DNA from: Oceanidesulfovibrio marinus
GTDB taxonomy: Bacteria > Desulfobacterota > Desulfovibrionia > Desulfovibrionales > Desulfovibrionaceae
Assembly: GCF_013085545.1 (NCBI RefSeq)
Contig: NZ_CP039543.1
Coordinates: 2,821,322 to 2,885,321 of the forward strand
DNA length: 64,000 nucleotides
Direction: 5' to 3'
Below are positions 1-9,365 of this stretch, in pieces. Numbering within the stretch: the stretch's first letter is position 1; each line of letters begins with the position of its first letter. The notes below the pieces were generated by a model. That model did not search any database. It saw nothing but the letters and a program-made list of their open reading frames with translations, and was not told the origin of the DNA. The position numbers were made by a program, and so were the translations under genes.

Positions 1-1009
<1,009 letters not shown>

Positions 1010-1081
1010 GGATGATCCTTGGAAAAATCGGCCGCACAAGGGCCGGTAACTGGTGTGCATGCTGTCCATTGGTGAGGGCGC

Positions 1082-1109
1082 ATCATAAAAATGTTGGCCG
1101 GCCTGTCAA
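1082..1109 (-). promoter_or_regulatory. sigma-70-type promoter of the htrA gene
   Basis: Reading the minus strand, a perfect TTGACA (1109-1104) is followed after 16 bp by TATGAT (1087-1082). Transcription would start near 1075, giving a leader of about 65 nt before the htrA ATG. No sigma-E-like motif was recognised. Confidence 0.6.
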
Positions 1110-1413
1110 CAATCTTCCCGGCGGAATCCCTGCGCGGCGCGCACCGCCAGCCCCTCCGGCCCGAATCGGCGCGGCTGCCACGGCTTCATAAAAAATTCGT
1201 AACCGTCCGTTTCCCTTGCACCCGGCTCAACTGTCCGGGCCTCCCTTCCCACAGAAAACTCGCGGTACGAACAGGCGATCCTGCCGACAACGTGCGTGTC
1301 CTGTGCCTGTGGACCACACGCTACAGCCGTGCTACCATCCTTGAAAACGTGACTGTTTCGTACGGTCGGGGGAGTCTCCGGCCTGCGGCATCTACCCTAT
1401 TTCCGGAGAATTT
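1110..1413. other. intergenic stretch between htrA and the HMA gene
   Basis: Together with 1010-1081 this is about 400 bp without a convincing gene. It holds the htrA promoter at its left end and a GGAG ribosome site at about 1401-1404 for the HMA gene. A forward open frame across it reads directly into the HMA start in another frame and has no family features. No copper operator was recognised. Confidence 0.4.
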
Positions 1414-1623
1414 ATGAGCTCCTCGCAGACAATCCGCGTCAAAGGCATGCGCTGCCAGCATTGCAGCCAGTCCGTCACCCAGGCCCTCGAAGCCATTCCC
1501 AACGTCCATGACGTGCAGGTGGACCTCTCCTCCGGCGATGTGACCTTCGAGACTTCCGGCCCGGTGGACAAGGACACGGTCCGTTCGGCCATCGAGGCCA
1601 TCGGCTTCGACGTCGAAGAGTAG
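1414..1623 (+). CDS. heavy-metal-associated (HMA) domain protein, CopZ-like
   Basis: Small cytoplasmic metallochaperone-type protein of 69 residues consisting of one ferredoxin-like HMA domain. The metal-binding motif is MRCQHC near residues 10-15, matching the MxCxxC motif that binds Cu(I) in CopZ and the N-termini of copper ATPases. The remainder fits the family (VDLSSGDVTFE, then the IEAIGFDVEE end). GGAG lies just upstream of the ATG. No copper ATPase or regulator is adjacent; the next gene is convergent and ends 5 bp away. Copper is the likeliest metal, but mercury or other soft metals cannot be excluded. Confidence 0.9.
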   Translation: MSSSQTIRVKGMRCQHCSQSVTQALEAIPNVHDVQVDLSSGDVTFETSGPVDKDTVRSAIEAIGFDVEE

Positions 1624-1628
1624 CGAGC

Positions 1629-2591
1629 CTACCCGCCGTAGTCCCTTGCCAGCGCCTCTTGCAGCGCGGCGATATGCGGCGGCCGGATGCCGCAGCACCC
1701 CCCCACGGCGCGCACCCCCAGCCGGACCCAGTCCATGGCCCTCGCGGCAAAGGCCTCGGGCTCCAGGGTGTCGTCGAACCGCCAGTTGGGCATCTCGAAG
1801 ATGCCGTGGTGGGGGTACGCAAAGATCGGCCCGTCCCACGCACGCCTGATCGCGGCGACGGCGTCCGCCACCAGCTCCATCTGGCTGTGCATCACGCCCA
1901 CGGCCTGCGGCGCACGGCCCTGGTCCAGTACCTCGGCCACGCCCTCCTCAAAGGGTGCTTGCGAGCCGTAGAAGCGCAGCCCGCCGCGGGTGTCGCGCTC
2001 CGCGCTGAAGCCGAGCCACACCGGCAGCCCGGTATCCTGCGCCGCGTCCAGGCAGAGCAGGGTCTCCTCCACGTCGCGCATCATCTCCAGAATGAGCAGA
2101 TCCGCCCCGGCGCCGGCCAGAATCCGCGCCTGCGCCTGGTAGCCATGGTCGGAAGCGCCGCCCAAGGCAAGCACGTCGCTGTCCAGTCCGCCGGTAAACG
2201 TGGTTGTGGACATGGAGCCCGCCACCCACAGACGGCGGCCGGGAGCCGCCCTGCCCCGCGCCTCCACCTCGGCGCGCGCCTCCAACGCCAGCTCCACAGC
2301 CCGGCGGTTGGCCGGCTCGAACTCCGAGGCCAGCCCGGCCCGCGACATGACATGGCGGTTCGAAGGATAGGTGTTGGCGATGATGAGCTCCGCTCCGGCC
2401 TCCAGATAGGAACGGTGTACGCCGCGCACGATGTCCGGATCGGTGAGCGAGGCCATGGCGCTCCAGGCCTTTTCGTGCATGGCCGCGCCGCGGCGCTCGA
2501 TCTCCGTGCCGGTGCCGCCGTCCAGCAGCATGGGCGGATTCTCGCGGAGCCTGGCCTCCAGAGCCTCCATCGCTTCATTCCCCGTGGGCAT
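1629..2591 (-). CDS. homocysteine S-methyltransferase family protein
   Basis: Cytoplasmic zinc-dependent methyltransferase of the BHMT/MmuM/MetH N-terminal family, 320 residues, a normal single-domain length. The start at 2591 has AGGAGA about 8 nt upstream; the frame stays open further upstream but without family sequence. Visible landmarks are LLDGGTGTEIERRG near the N-terminus, IIANTYPSNR, and the zinc motif VGGCCGI near residue 300, with the third Zn cysteine expected in the middle of the chain. Such proteins move a methyl group to homocysteine from S-methylmethionine, betaine or another donor; the donor cannot be decided here. It is not adjacent to methionine genes. Confidence 0.88.
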   Translation of the reverse strand: MPTGNEAMEALEARLRENPPMLLDGGTGTEIERRGAAMHEKAWSAMASLTDPDIVRGVHRSYLEAGAELIIANTYPSNRHVMSRAGLASEFEPANRRAVELALEARAEVEARGRAAPGRRLWVAGSMSTTTFTGGLDSDVLALGGASDHGYQAQARILAGAGADLLILEMMRDVEETLLCLDAAQDTGLPVWLGFSAERDTRGGLRFYGSQAPFEEGVAEVLDQGRAPQAVGVMHSQMELVADAVAAIRRAWDGPIFAYPHHGIFEMPNWRFDDTLEPEAFAARAMDWVRLGVRAVGGCCGIRPPHIAALQEALARDYGG

Positions 2592-2635
2592 GGCGTTTCG
2601 TCTCCTGTATTGATACGGCGCCTTGCGGCGACCTT

Positions 2636-3133
2636 TCAGCCGGTCAGTTCGTCCGGCGGTTCCACAAGCAATCCCAGGTCCAGACACGCGGCCACGCCCA
2701 GGCAGATGGCCTCGGCCGCGTCGGCCTGCGCCTCCCGCGGGCCGGAGGGACCGTCGCGCAGGATGATGCGCCCGGCCGCCTGCCGCGCATAGGACTTGGC
2801 CCGCTCGCCGTCCGCGCGCTCCCGCAGGGGGAAAAGCGTTTCCCGCCACTCCTCCGCGCTGTAGACCAGCACCTCGATGCCCCGCCGCCTGGCCTCGTTT
2901 TCCCAGTGGCGCAGGAGCGGCCCCCCGCCCTCCAGGGCCAGCCAGTCCACCTCGCCGGCGCGGTCCAATATATGGATAACGCCGCGCTTGTGCCGGGCCG
3001 CGGCGCCAAAGTTGTGCGAGCCATGCCAGAGCAGCCGGCACTCGTCGTCGAACCGTGCGAATCCAGTTGAAAGCCCCACATCGACGGCAAGCAGGCCTCC
3101 ATCGACTGTGCCGTTATCATCCAATCGACGCAT
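2636..3133 (-). CDS. RuvC-like / RNase H-fold protein of unknown role
   Basis: Predicted 165-residue protein. The first strand LLAVDVGLSTGFARF contains the DxGxxxG pattern of RNase H-fold nucleases such as RuvC; LALEGGGP supplies the second acidic position, and later acids occur in the helix near AQADAAEA. The order resembles small RuvC-like phage and bacterial proteins. The start at 3133 (MRRLDD) is chosen because upstream codons read through the AT-rich promoter gap and look non-coding. It is divergent from the iron operon and probably independent of it. Nuclease activity is inferred from fold-level resemblance only. Confidence 0.6.
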   Translation of the reverse strand: MRRLDDNGTVDGGLLAVDVGLSTGFARFDDECRLLWHGSHNFGAAARHKRGVIHILDRAGEVDWLALEGGGPLLRHWENEARRRGIEVLVYSAEEWRETLFPLRERADGERAKSYARQAAGRIILRDGPSGPREAQADAAEAICLGVAACLDLGLLVEPPDELTG

Positions 3134-3301
3134 GAATGTCTCGCTTTTGCCGTTGCATGGGCCGAGGATACCATACCGGATAGACAGTGTGTTTCTCTCG
3201 ATACCACTTTGCCAGCGTTTTGCACAAGCAACCCTATTCAAAGGATATTCATTCTTTGTTAAAAAACTGACCATCGCGGAAGGATTTTTTCCCCACAGCG
3301 C

Positions 3302-3330
3302 TTGACAACCATTCTCAACGAGAATAGCTA
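3302..3330 (+). promoter_or_regulatory. Fur-controlled promoter of the feo operon
   Basis: TTGACA (3302-3307) is followed after 17 bp by TAGCTA (3325-3330). Inside the spacer is the perfect inverted repeat ATTCTC-aac-GAGAAT (3311-3325), the core of a Fur-type box. A bound repressor would cover both promoter elements, as expected for an iron-repressed ferrous transport operon. The same GAGAAT/ATTCTC half-site recurs in the 60989-61007 Fur box. Confidence 0.65.
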
Positions 3331-3337
3331 TCAAGAC

Positions 3338-3820
3338 ATGCGCAACTTCCGTTTCTTCACTTTTGGCTCGGACGACGGACCAGACAAGGTTGGCTCGGGC
3401 CACAGACATCACAAACGGCGCCGCCGTCATGGCTGCGGCAAGCCGTGTTGCGAGCAACCTGCCGGAGTTGCGCATCCGGACGCGAAACCCTTGCCCGATT
3501 TCCGCGCCGGAGAAACCGTGCTGGTGGACAGAATCGAGCGCGGCCGCATGGCCTGCCGGCTATACGCCATGGGGTTCACCCCTGGCACTGCGCTTGTCAT
3601 CGAGTCCCCTGGCCGGAGTGCGGTGCGCTGCTCGGTCCGCGGCAGCTCCATCGTCATTGGTCGTGGTCAGGCGGACAAGATCCTGTGCATTCCCGCTTCC
3701 GCCGCCGTTCGGGGGGAAGAGACCGCTCCCGCGCAGGAAGCAGCCTCGAACATGAAGTCGGATGCAAGCAAAACCGCTTCGCCGGCCCACCTTCCCCAGC
3801 TGAAAGGGACGTTGACGTAG
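3338..3820 (+). CDS. feoA: FeoA-domain protein with His/Cys-rich N-terminal extension
   Basis: Predicted 160-residue protein, about twice the usual FeoA length. Residues ~55-125 form an SH3-like FeoA domain (FRAGETVLVDRIERG, RLYAMGFTPGTALVIE). Before it is a basic segment GHRHHKRRRRHGCGKPCC, rich in His and Cys, which could bind metal. After the domain is a low-complexity tail of about 35 residues. FeoA proteins help FeoB import Fe2+. The ATG at 3338 lies almost at the predicted transcription start, so it would be a leaderless start; an initiation further downstream, near the FeoA domain, is possible. It is first in the feoA-feoA-feoB operon. Confidence 0.75.
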   Translation: MRNFRFFTFGSDDGPDKVGSGHRHHKRRRRHGCGKPCCEQPAGVAHPDAKPLPDFRAGETVLVDRIERGRMACRLYAMGFTPGTALVIESPGRSAVRCSVRGSSIVIGRGQADKILCIPASAAVRGEETAPAQEAASNMKSDASKTASPAHLPQLKGTLT

Positions 3821-3887
3821 GTTGCCTAGCCGTGCCGCCTGCCCGCATTGTTTTATCTGTTCAATACACACCATGGAGGTATGAAAT

Positions 3888-4139
3888 ATGTCCGAACAAA
3901 TTCACAGCTTGCGCGGTCTGGCTGTCGGTGTGAAGGCCGAGGTGCGCCGCATCGAAGCGCATGGCGAGCTTGGCCGCCGCATTCGTGACATGGGCCTGAT
4001 TCCAGGCACCGAGATCGAGGTCATCGGCCGGGCTCCGCTCAAGGACCCCGTCGCCCTCCGTCTCCGCGGTTTCACCCTGACCCTGCGCAACAACGAAGCC
4101 GACTTTATCTATGTGGAGCCCCTCGCCTCCTCCAACTAG
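3888..4139 (+). CDS. feoA: ferrous iron transport protein A
   Basis: Stand-alone FeoA of 83 residues, the standard length, made of one SH3-like domain. Diagnostic segments are RRIRDMGLIPGTEIEVIG and VALRLRGFTLTLRN. A strong GGAGG lies about 8 nt before the ATG. It sits between the long FeoA-like protein and FeoB in the same direction, so the three are taken as one iron-regulated operon. It acts in the cytoplasm on the membrane transporter FeoB, with which it is thought to interact. Confidence 0.95.
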   Translation: MSEQIHSLRGLAVGVKAEVRRIEAHGELGRRIRDMGLIPGTEIEVIGRAPLKDPVALRLRGFTLTLRNNEADFIYVEPLASSN

Positions 4140-4221
4140 ATAAACAACATCTCCTGCCTACCCCCATTTCTTTAAGAATAGCGAGCACAAGGACGCTCGA
4201 GACAATATGCGGAGTTCAACA

Positions 4222-6435
4222 ATGGACAGAAGGGACCTTATGCAGAAGCCCCTTGTCATAGCCCTCGCCGGCAATCCCAACGCCGGCAAGACAACAGTAT
4301 TCAACGCCATCACAGGTGCCCGCCAGCACGTGGGCAACTATCCGGGCATCACCGTGGAGCGCAAGGAAGGCTGCGTGACCTGCGGTGATCGCAAGCTCCA
4401 GCTTGTCGACCTTCCCGGCACATACTCGCTTACGGCTTACTCCCAGGAAGAGGTTGTCGCACGCGAGTATCTGGCGGACGAACGTCCTGACGCCGTCATC
4501 CACGTGCTCAACGCCAGCGCCCTGGAGCGCAACCTCTACCTCACCGTCCAGCTCCTGGAGCTCGGCGCACCCGTGATGCTGGCCCTGAACGTGATGGACG
4601 AGGCCAGAGCCCACGGCTGGATCGTGGATTCCGAGCGGCTCTCCAAGCTGTTGGACCTTCCCGTGGTGGAGACCATCGCCCGCACCGGCAAGGGCATGGA
4701 CGAGCTGCTTGCCGCCGCCGGCACCCACGCCCAAGAGAACCAGAATGCGGACTGGAAGCCGCTGACCATCTCCTACGGCCCGGACCTGGACCCTGTCATC
4801 GCCGAGATGGTCGACGCCATCGAGCGCGAGAAGTTCCTTACCGATCGCTACCCCGCCCGCTGGACCGCCATCAAGTACCTCGAACGCGACGACGCCGTGC
4901 TCGAACAGGGCCGCAACGCGGGCAAGGTGGCCGAGACCCTGGAAGACCTCGCCCGCCGCGTTGCCGAGCACTGCCGCACCACCCTGAACATGGATCCGGA
5001 AGCGATCATCGCCGACTACCGCTACGGCTTCATCTCCTCCATCCTCAAGCAGGGCGTGCTCTCCCGCGAGGACCGCAAGGAGCGCATCCTGCTCTCGGAC
5101 AAGATCGACCGGGTGCTGACCCAGCGGCTGGTCGGCCCCATCATCATGGTCGCCGTGCTCTTCGCCATCTACAACCTGACCTTTGTGCTGGGCGAGGTGC
5201 CCATGGGCTGGCTGGAGTCGCTCTTCGGCTTCCTGCACGACACGGCCGCCTCCATACTGCCAGACGGCCTGCTGCAGTCCCTCGTGGTCTCGGGCGTCAT
5301 TGACGGCGTGGGCGGCGTGCTCGGTTTCGTGCCGCTCATCATGATCATGTTCTTCTGCATCTCCTTCCTGGAGGACTCCGGCTACATGGCGCGTGTGGCG
5401 TACATGCTGGACAAGGTCTTCAACTTCTTCGGCCTGCACGGCTCCTCGGTCATGCCCTTCATCATCTCGGGCGGCATCGCCGGCGGCTGCGCCGTTCCCG
5501 GCGTCATGGCCGCGCGCACCCTGCGCAGCCCCAAGGAGAAGATCGCCACGGTGCTCACCGCGCCGTTCATGACTTGCGGCGCCAAGCTGCCCGTGTTCAT
5601 CCTGCTCGTGGGCGTGTTCTTCCCCACCCACCAGGCGCTGGCCCTGTTCCTGGTTTCCCTGGCCGGCTGGACCATGGCCCTGGTCACCTCCAAGGTCCTG
5701 CGCTGCACCGTGATCCGCGGCCCCTCCACCCCCTTTGTCCTGGAGTTGCCGCCGTACCGCATGCCCACCTTCCGCGGCATGTGCATCCACACCTGGGAGC
5801 GCACCTGGCACTACATCAAGAAAGCCGGTACGGTCATCCTGGCCGTCTCCATCCTGCTCTGGGCGCTGATGACCTTCCCGTCCCTGCCCCAGGATCAGGT
5901 CACGCAGTTCGAGACCATGGCCGAGACGGCGCAGACCCAGGCCCTGGCCGAGGCCCAGGCTCAGAACCTCTCGACTGAGGAAACCGACGCCCTTGTGACC
6001 TCGTCCCTGGACGACGTTGCCAACCAGGAGGCCGAGGCCGCGCTCCTGCACTCTTACGCCGGCCGTATCGGCACGGCCCTCGAGCCCGTGACCAGCTGGG
6101 CCGGGTTTGACTGGCGGCTGAACATCGCCCTGGTGGGCGGCTTCGCGGCCAAAGAGGTCGTCATCTCCACGCTGGGTACGTCGTACTCCCTGGGCGAGGT
6201 GGACCCGGAGGACTCGGGCTCCCTGGCTGAGCGGATCGAGAGCAACCCCAACTTCACCATGGCCACCGCCGTGGCGCTCATGGCCTTTGTGCTGATCTAC
6301 GCGCCATGCTTTGTGACTGTCGTAACCATTGCCAAGGAAACAAACTGGAAGTGGGCGATATTCTCAACCGCCTACTCCACTATCATCGGCTTCGTCCTGG
6401 CAGTGGTCCTCTACCAGGGCTTAAGCGTGACCTAG
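4222..6435 (+). CDS. feoB: ferrous iron transport protein B
   Basis: Inner-membrane Fe2+ transporter with an N-terminal G domain, about 737 residues. G motifs are visible: G1 GNPNAGKTT, G2 region YPGITVERK, G3 DLPGTYSL, G4 NVMDEA. A helical spacer follows, then the polytopic channel with two Gate-type regions (DSGYMARVAYMLD; GGIAGGCAVPGVMAARTL) and a C-terminal helix pair. An acidic, Ala/Gln-rich loop of about 90 residues lies before the last helices. Three in-frame ATGs compete: 4207, 4222 (GGAG 7 nt upstream) and 4240 (AGGG 5 nt upstream, directly before the G domain). I chose 4222. Transcribed with the two feoA genes under the Fur-type promoter. Confidence 0.95.
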   Translation: MDRRDLMQKPLVIALAGNPNAGKTTVFNAITGARQHVGNYPGITVERKEGCVTCGDRKLQLVDLPGTYSLTAYSQEEVVAREYLADERPDAVIHVLNASALERNLYLTVQLLELGAPVMLALNVMDEARAHGWIVDSERLSKLLDLPVVETIARTGKGMDELLAAAGTHAQENQNADWKPLTISYGPDLDPVIAEMVDAIEREKFLTDRYPARWTAIKYLERDDAVLEQGRNAGKVAETLEDLARRVAEHCRTTLNMDPEAIIADYRYGFISSILKQGVLSREDRKERILLSDKIDRVLTQRLVGPIIMVAVLFAIYNLTFVLGEVPMGWLESLFGFLHDTAASILPDGLLQSLVVSGVIDGVGGVLGFVPLIMIMFFCISFLEDSGYMARVAYMLDKVFNFFGLHGSSVMPFIISGGIAGGCAVPGVMAARTLRSPKEKIATVLTAPFMTCGAKLPVFILLVGVFFPTHQALALFLVSLAGWTMALVTSKVLRCTVIRGPSTPFVLELPPYRMPTFRGMCIHTWERTWHYIKKAGTVILAVSILLWALMTFPSLPQDQVTQFETMAETAQTQALAEAQAQNLSTEETDALVTSSLDDVANQEAEAALLHSYAGRIGTALEPVTSWAGFDWRLNIALVGGFAAKEVVISTLGTSYSLGEVDPEDSGSLAERIESNPNFTMATAVALMAFVLIYAPCFVTVVTIAKETNWKWAIFSTAYSTIIGFVLAVVLYQGLSVT

Positions 6436-6455
6436 CCTCGCGCAGCCTCCTCGAC

Positions 6456-6526
6456 TGCGGACCGGCGATGCGCCGCCGGTCCGCACAATCTTTCACAGCC
6501 CGCAGGCGTTCACACCTGCGGGCTGT
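6456..6526. terminator. tandem hairpins after feoB
   Basis: Two perfect 12-bp stems follow the feoB stop: 6456-6467/6474-6485 with a 6-nt loop, and 6495-6506/6515-6526 with an 8-nt loop. The second is followed by TCT rather than a long T run, so it is a probable but not textbook intrinsic terminator separating feoB from the next gene. Confidence 0.55.
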
Positions 6527-6576
6527 TCTGGTATAGAGCACAGGGGGTTCCACACTCCAAAGGTACATCCACGCAC

Positions 6577-8511
6577 ATGCCATCCTCCCCGAAACGCACC
6601 GGCGCCCTGTTCAACGCCGTGGACGCCCTGCTCGCCGCTGCGGCCTATGCCCTGGCCTATCTCGTGCGCTTCGAGGGCGGGGCTCTGCCGGCCGAGCAGT
6701 GGACCTATCTTCTGGCCTTCATCGTCCCCTTCACCGCGCTCAAGCTGCTCTTTTTCCGGCTCTTCCACCTGCACCGCGGCATGTGGCGGTTCACCAGCAT
6801 CCACGACCTCGCAGCCGTGGCCAAGGCCGCCACCCTGGCCTCCCTGGTCATGCTTGCGGCGCTGCTCATCGCCCACCGCTTCCACGGCTTCTCGCGCTCG
6901 GTCTTTGTGCTCGACTGGCTGTTCACCATGCTGCTGGTGGGCGGCGTGCGGGTGTTCATTCGCATGGTGGCCGGCATGGGCTGGCCGGATCTCTCGCGGG
7001 AGCGGCTCATGCACCTCGCGCGGGGCCGCTGGAGGCCGGCGGCCCGGCGTCGCTGCGTGCTGTTCGGTGCGGGCACTGCGGCCGAGGCGCTGCTGCGCGA
7101 CATGGAGGACCGCCCCGAGACAGGCATCGAGGTTGCGGCCATCTTTGACGACAACCCGTCCAAGCAGGGGCTGCGGCTGCACGCCGTGCCCGTGGTGGGT
7201 GGGCTTGACGACGTGGAGGAGTGGCTTACTACGCAGCGCGCGCCCGTGCAGGAAGCGCTCATCGCCTTGCCGGAAGCCGTGCCCGAGGCCATGCGCCGCG
7301 CCGTGGACGTGTGCGAGCGCGCCGGCCTGGGCTACCGGACCATTCCTTCCCTGCACGAGATCGCCCAGGGCCGGGTCACGGTCTCCGCCCTGCGCGAGGT
7401 GGACTACCGCGACCTTCTGCCACGCGAGACGGCCCAGCCCGAACGGGAGCGCATTTCCGCCTATCTCACGGGCCGACGGGTGCTGGTCACCGGCGCTGGC
7501 GGCTCCATAGGCTCGGAGCTCTGCCGGCAAATCGCCCACTTCGACCCCGCCTCGCTGCTGCTGGTGGAGATGAACGAGTCCAGCCTCTACACCATCGCCA
7601 TGGAGCTGGAGCACGAACGGGGCTTTACCAGGCACACGCCCTTGCTGGGCACCCTGGCGGACCGCCGGTGGACCGAGTGGGTCTTTGCCGAGCACAAGCC
7701 CCACGTGGTCTTCCATGCCGCGGCGTACAAGCATGTGCCCATGCTGGAGCTCCACCCCTGGCAGGCCGTGACCAACAACGTGCTGGCCACGGAGAGCCTG
7801 TTGGACATCGCCGACGCCCACGGCGTGGAACGCACCATCATCGTCTCCACGGACAAGGCCGTGAACCCGGCCAACGTCATGGGCGCGACCAAGCGGCTCA
7901 CCGAACGGTTGATGCAGTGCCGCCGGGGCGGCTCCATGAAGCTCGCCGCGGTGCGCTTCGGCAACGTGCTCGGCTCCTCCGGCTCGGTCATCCCGCTCTT
8001 CCGACGGCAAATCGCCCACGGCGGTCCCGTAACCGTGACCCACCCGGAGATGACGCGCTTCTTCATGACCGTGGAGGAGGCGTGCCTGCTCATCCTGCAG
8101 GCCGGGGCCATGGGCTCGGCCGGCGAGATCTTCGTGCTCAACATGGGCAACCCGGTGAAGATCATCGACCTGGCGCGAGACCTGATCCACCTCTCGGGCA
8201 AAGAGCCGGACAAGGACATCGAGATACGCATCACCGGCCTCAGACCCGGCGAGAAGCTGGCCGAGGAGCTGGTGAGCGCGGACGAGCACGCCGCGCCCTC
8301 CGAGCACTCGCAGATCCTTGTCCTGGAGGAGTCCTCCTGCCCGGCGCCCGGGACCTATGCTGATATCCTGACCACGCTGGCCGATGCGGCCGCCCGGCGC
8401 GAGCCGGACGAGCTGCGGCGGCTGCTGGCCATGGCGGTTCCGGAGTACCATCCTGCATCCGGCGGCAGTGTCGGCGCAGCGTCGCCCGAGCCGTCAGAAT
8501 CGCCTGCCTGA
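6577..8511 (+). CDS. membrane-anchored nucleotide-sugar 4,6-dehydratase/epimerase (CapD/WbpM-like)
   Basis: Polysaccharide biosynthesis protein of 644 residues. The first ~130 residues hold four membrane helices; next is a CoA-binding-like Rossmann domain (RRCVLFGAGTAAEALLRDME), then the catalytic SDR domain (VLVTGAGGSIGSELCRQI). In this family Met-Lys replaces the Tyr-Lys pair, seen here in STDKAVNPANVMGATKR. Homologs convert UDP-GlcNAc to 4-keto-6-deoxy sugars for capsule, O-antigen or protein glycans. It directly precedes the flagellar operon, so a role in flagellar or surface glycosylation is possible but unproven. The start has only a weak AAAGG site. Confidence 0.9.
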   Translation: MPSSPKRTGALFNAVDALLAAAAYALAYLVRFEGGALPAEQWTYLLAFIVPFTALKLLFFRLFHLHRGMWRFTSIHDLAAVAKAATLASLVMLAALLIAHRFHGFSRSVFVLDWLFTMLLVGGVRVFIRMVAGMGWPDLSRERLMHLARGRWRPAARRRCVLFGAGTAAEALLRDMEDRPETGIEVAAIFDDNPSKQGLRLHAVPVVGGLDDVEEWLTTQRAPVQEALIALPEAVPEAMRRAVDVCERAGLGYRTIPSLHEIAQGRVTVSALREVDYRDLLPRETAQPERERISAYLTGRRVLVTGAGGSIGSELCRQIAHFDPASLLLVEMNESSLYTIAMELEHERGFTRHTPLLGTLADRRWTEWVFAEHKPHVVFHAAAYKHVPMLELHPWQAVTNNVLATESLLDIADAHGVERTIIVSTDKAVNPANVMGATKRLTERLMQCRRGGSMKLAAVRFGNVLGSSGSVIPLFRRQIAHGGPVTVTHPEMTRFFMTVEEACLLILQAGAMGSAGEIFVLNMGNPVKIIDLARDLIHLSGKEPDKDIEIRITGLRPGEKLAEELVSADEHAAPSEHSQILVLEESSCPAPGTYADILTTLADAAARREPDELRRLLAMAVPEYHPASGGSVGAASPEPSESPA

Positions 8512-8576
8512 ACCGCACGATCCGCCGTATCCATTGACCTTCGCCGCTTGGCCCCTCCCTTGCATCTCGCGTGGGC

Positions 8577-9356
8577 ATGGAGTTTCTCGGCATCGCACCA
8601 GACACAGTCCTGAGCTTTCTGCTGACCCTCTTCCGGGTCAGCATCGTGCTCTTCATGCTGCCCTTCTACGGCGGGGACACCATCCCGAGATCGGTCAAGG
8701 CCGCCCTGACCCTGGTGGTCACGCTGGCGTTCTGGCCGCACCTGTCGCTGCCGGGCTCCGCCTTCCCGACGCACCCTGTCTCCATCATCCTGATGATTCT
8801 CGGCGAGGCCGCCATGGGCCTGACCCTGGGGCTCATCGTCCATTTCATCTTCGCCGCCATCCAGACCGGCGGCCAGATCGTCGGCTTCCAGATGGGCTTC
8901 GCCATGGTCAACGTGATCGACCCCATCACCGGCACGTCCGAGGCCGTAACCGCCCACTTCTTGTGGATGGTTGCGATGCTCACATTTTTGACATTGGGCG
9001 GCCACCTGTATCTTCTGTTCGCCGTGACCAAGAGCTTCGAGCTGGTGCCGCCGGGCAGCCTGTTCATCACGCCTGCCGTTGCCGGGCGGGTTCTCGAGTT
9101 CTCCGGGCAGATGTTCATCCTCGCGGTGCGCATTGCCGCGCCGATCATGGTCTCGCTCTTTCTGGTGGACCTGGGCCTGGCCCTGGTCTCCCGCGCGGCT
9201 CCGCAAATGAACGTCCTGTTCGTGGGCTTCCCCATCAAGGTTGGCGTGGGCTTCTTCTTCCTGGGCTTGGTTTTCACAATCATTTCCAACTACATGGGCC
9301 GCTTCATCGACCAGTTCCTGGCGATCTTCGACTCGCTCATGCGCCTTGCGGCATAG
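8577..9356 (+). CDS. fliR: flagellar biosynthesis protein FliR
   Basis: Integral membrane subunit of the flagellar type III export gate, 259 residues. It is highly hydrophobic, with family-typical segments LFRVSIVLFMLPFYGG, IPRSVKAALTLVVTL and GGQIVGFQMGFAMVNVIDP. The ATG at 8577 is preferred; an in-frame GTG two codons upstream (8571) is an alternative, and neither has a clear Shine-Dalgarno. First gene of the fliR-flhB-flhA-flhF-flhG-fliA series. FliP and FliQ, the usual partners, are not in the window. Confidence 0.95.
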   Translation: MEFLGIAPDTVLSFLLTLFRVSIVLFMLPFYGGDTIPRSVKAALTLVVTLAFWPHLSLPGSAFPTHPVSIILMILGEAAMGLTLGLIVHFIFAAIQTGGQIVGFQMGFAMVNVIDPITGTSEAVTAHFLWMVAMLTFLTLGGHLYLLFAVTKSFELVPPGSLFITPAVAGRVLEFSGQMFILAVRIAAPIMVSLFLVDLGLALVSRAAPQMNVLFVGFPIKVGVGFFFLGLVFTIISNYMGRFIDQFLAIFDSLMRLAA

Positions 9357-9365
9357 GGTCTCGGC

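Noticed and set aside
1091-1417. A 108-codon forward frame upstream of the HMA gene
   Set aside because: No ribosome site, no family resemblance, and it crosses the htrA promoter.
4216-6051. A 611-codon antisense frame across feoB
   Set aside because: Same artefact; feoB motifs are intact on the plus strand.
6493-8451. A 652-codon antisense frame opposite the nucleotide-sugar dehydratase
   Set aside because: Antisense shadow; its composition is not protein-like and the real gene is clear.
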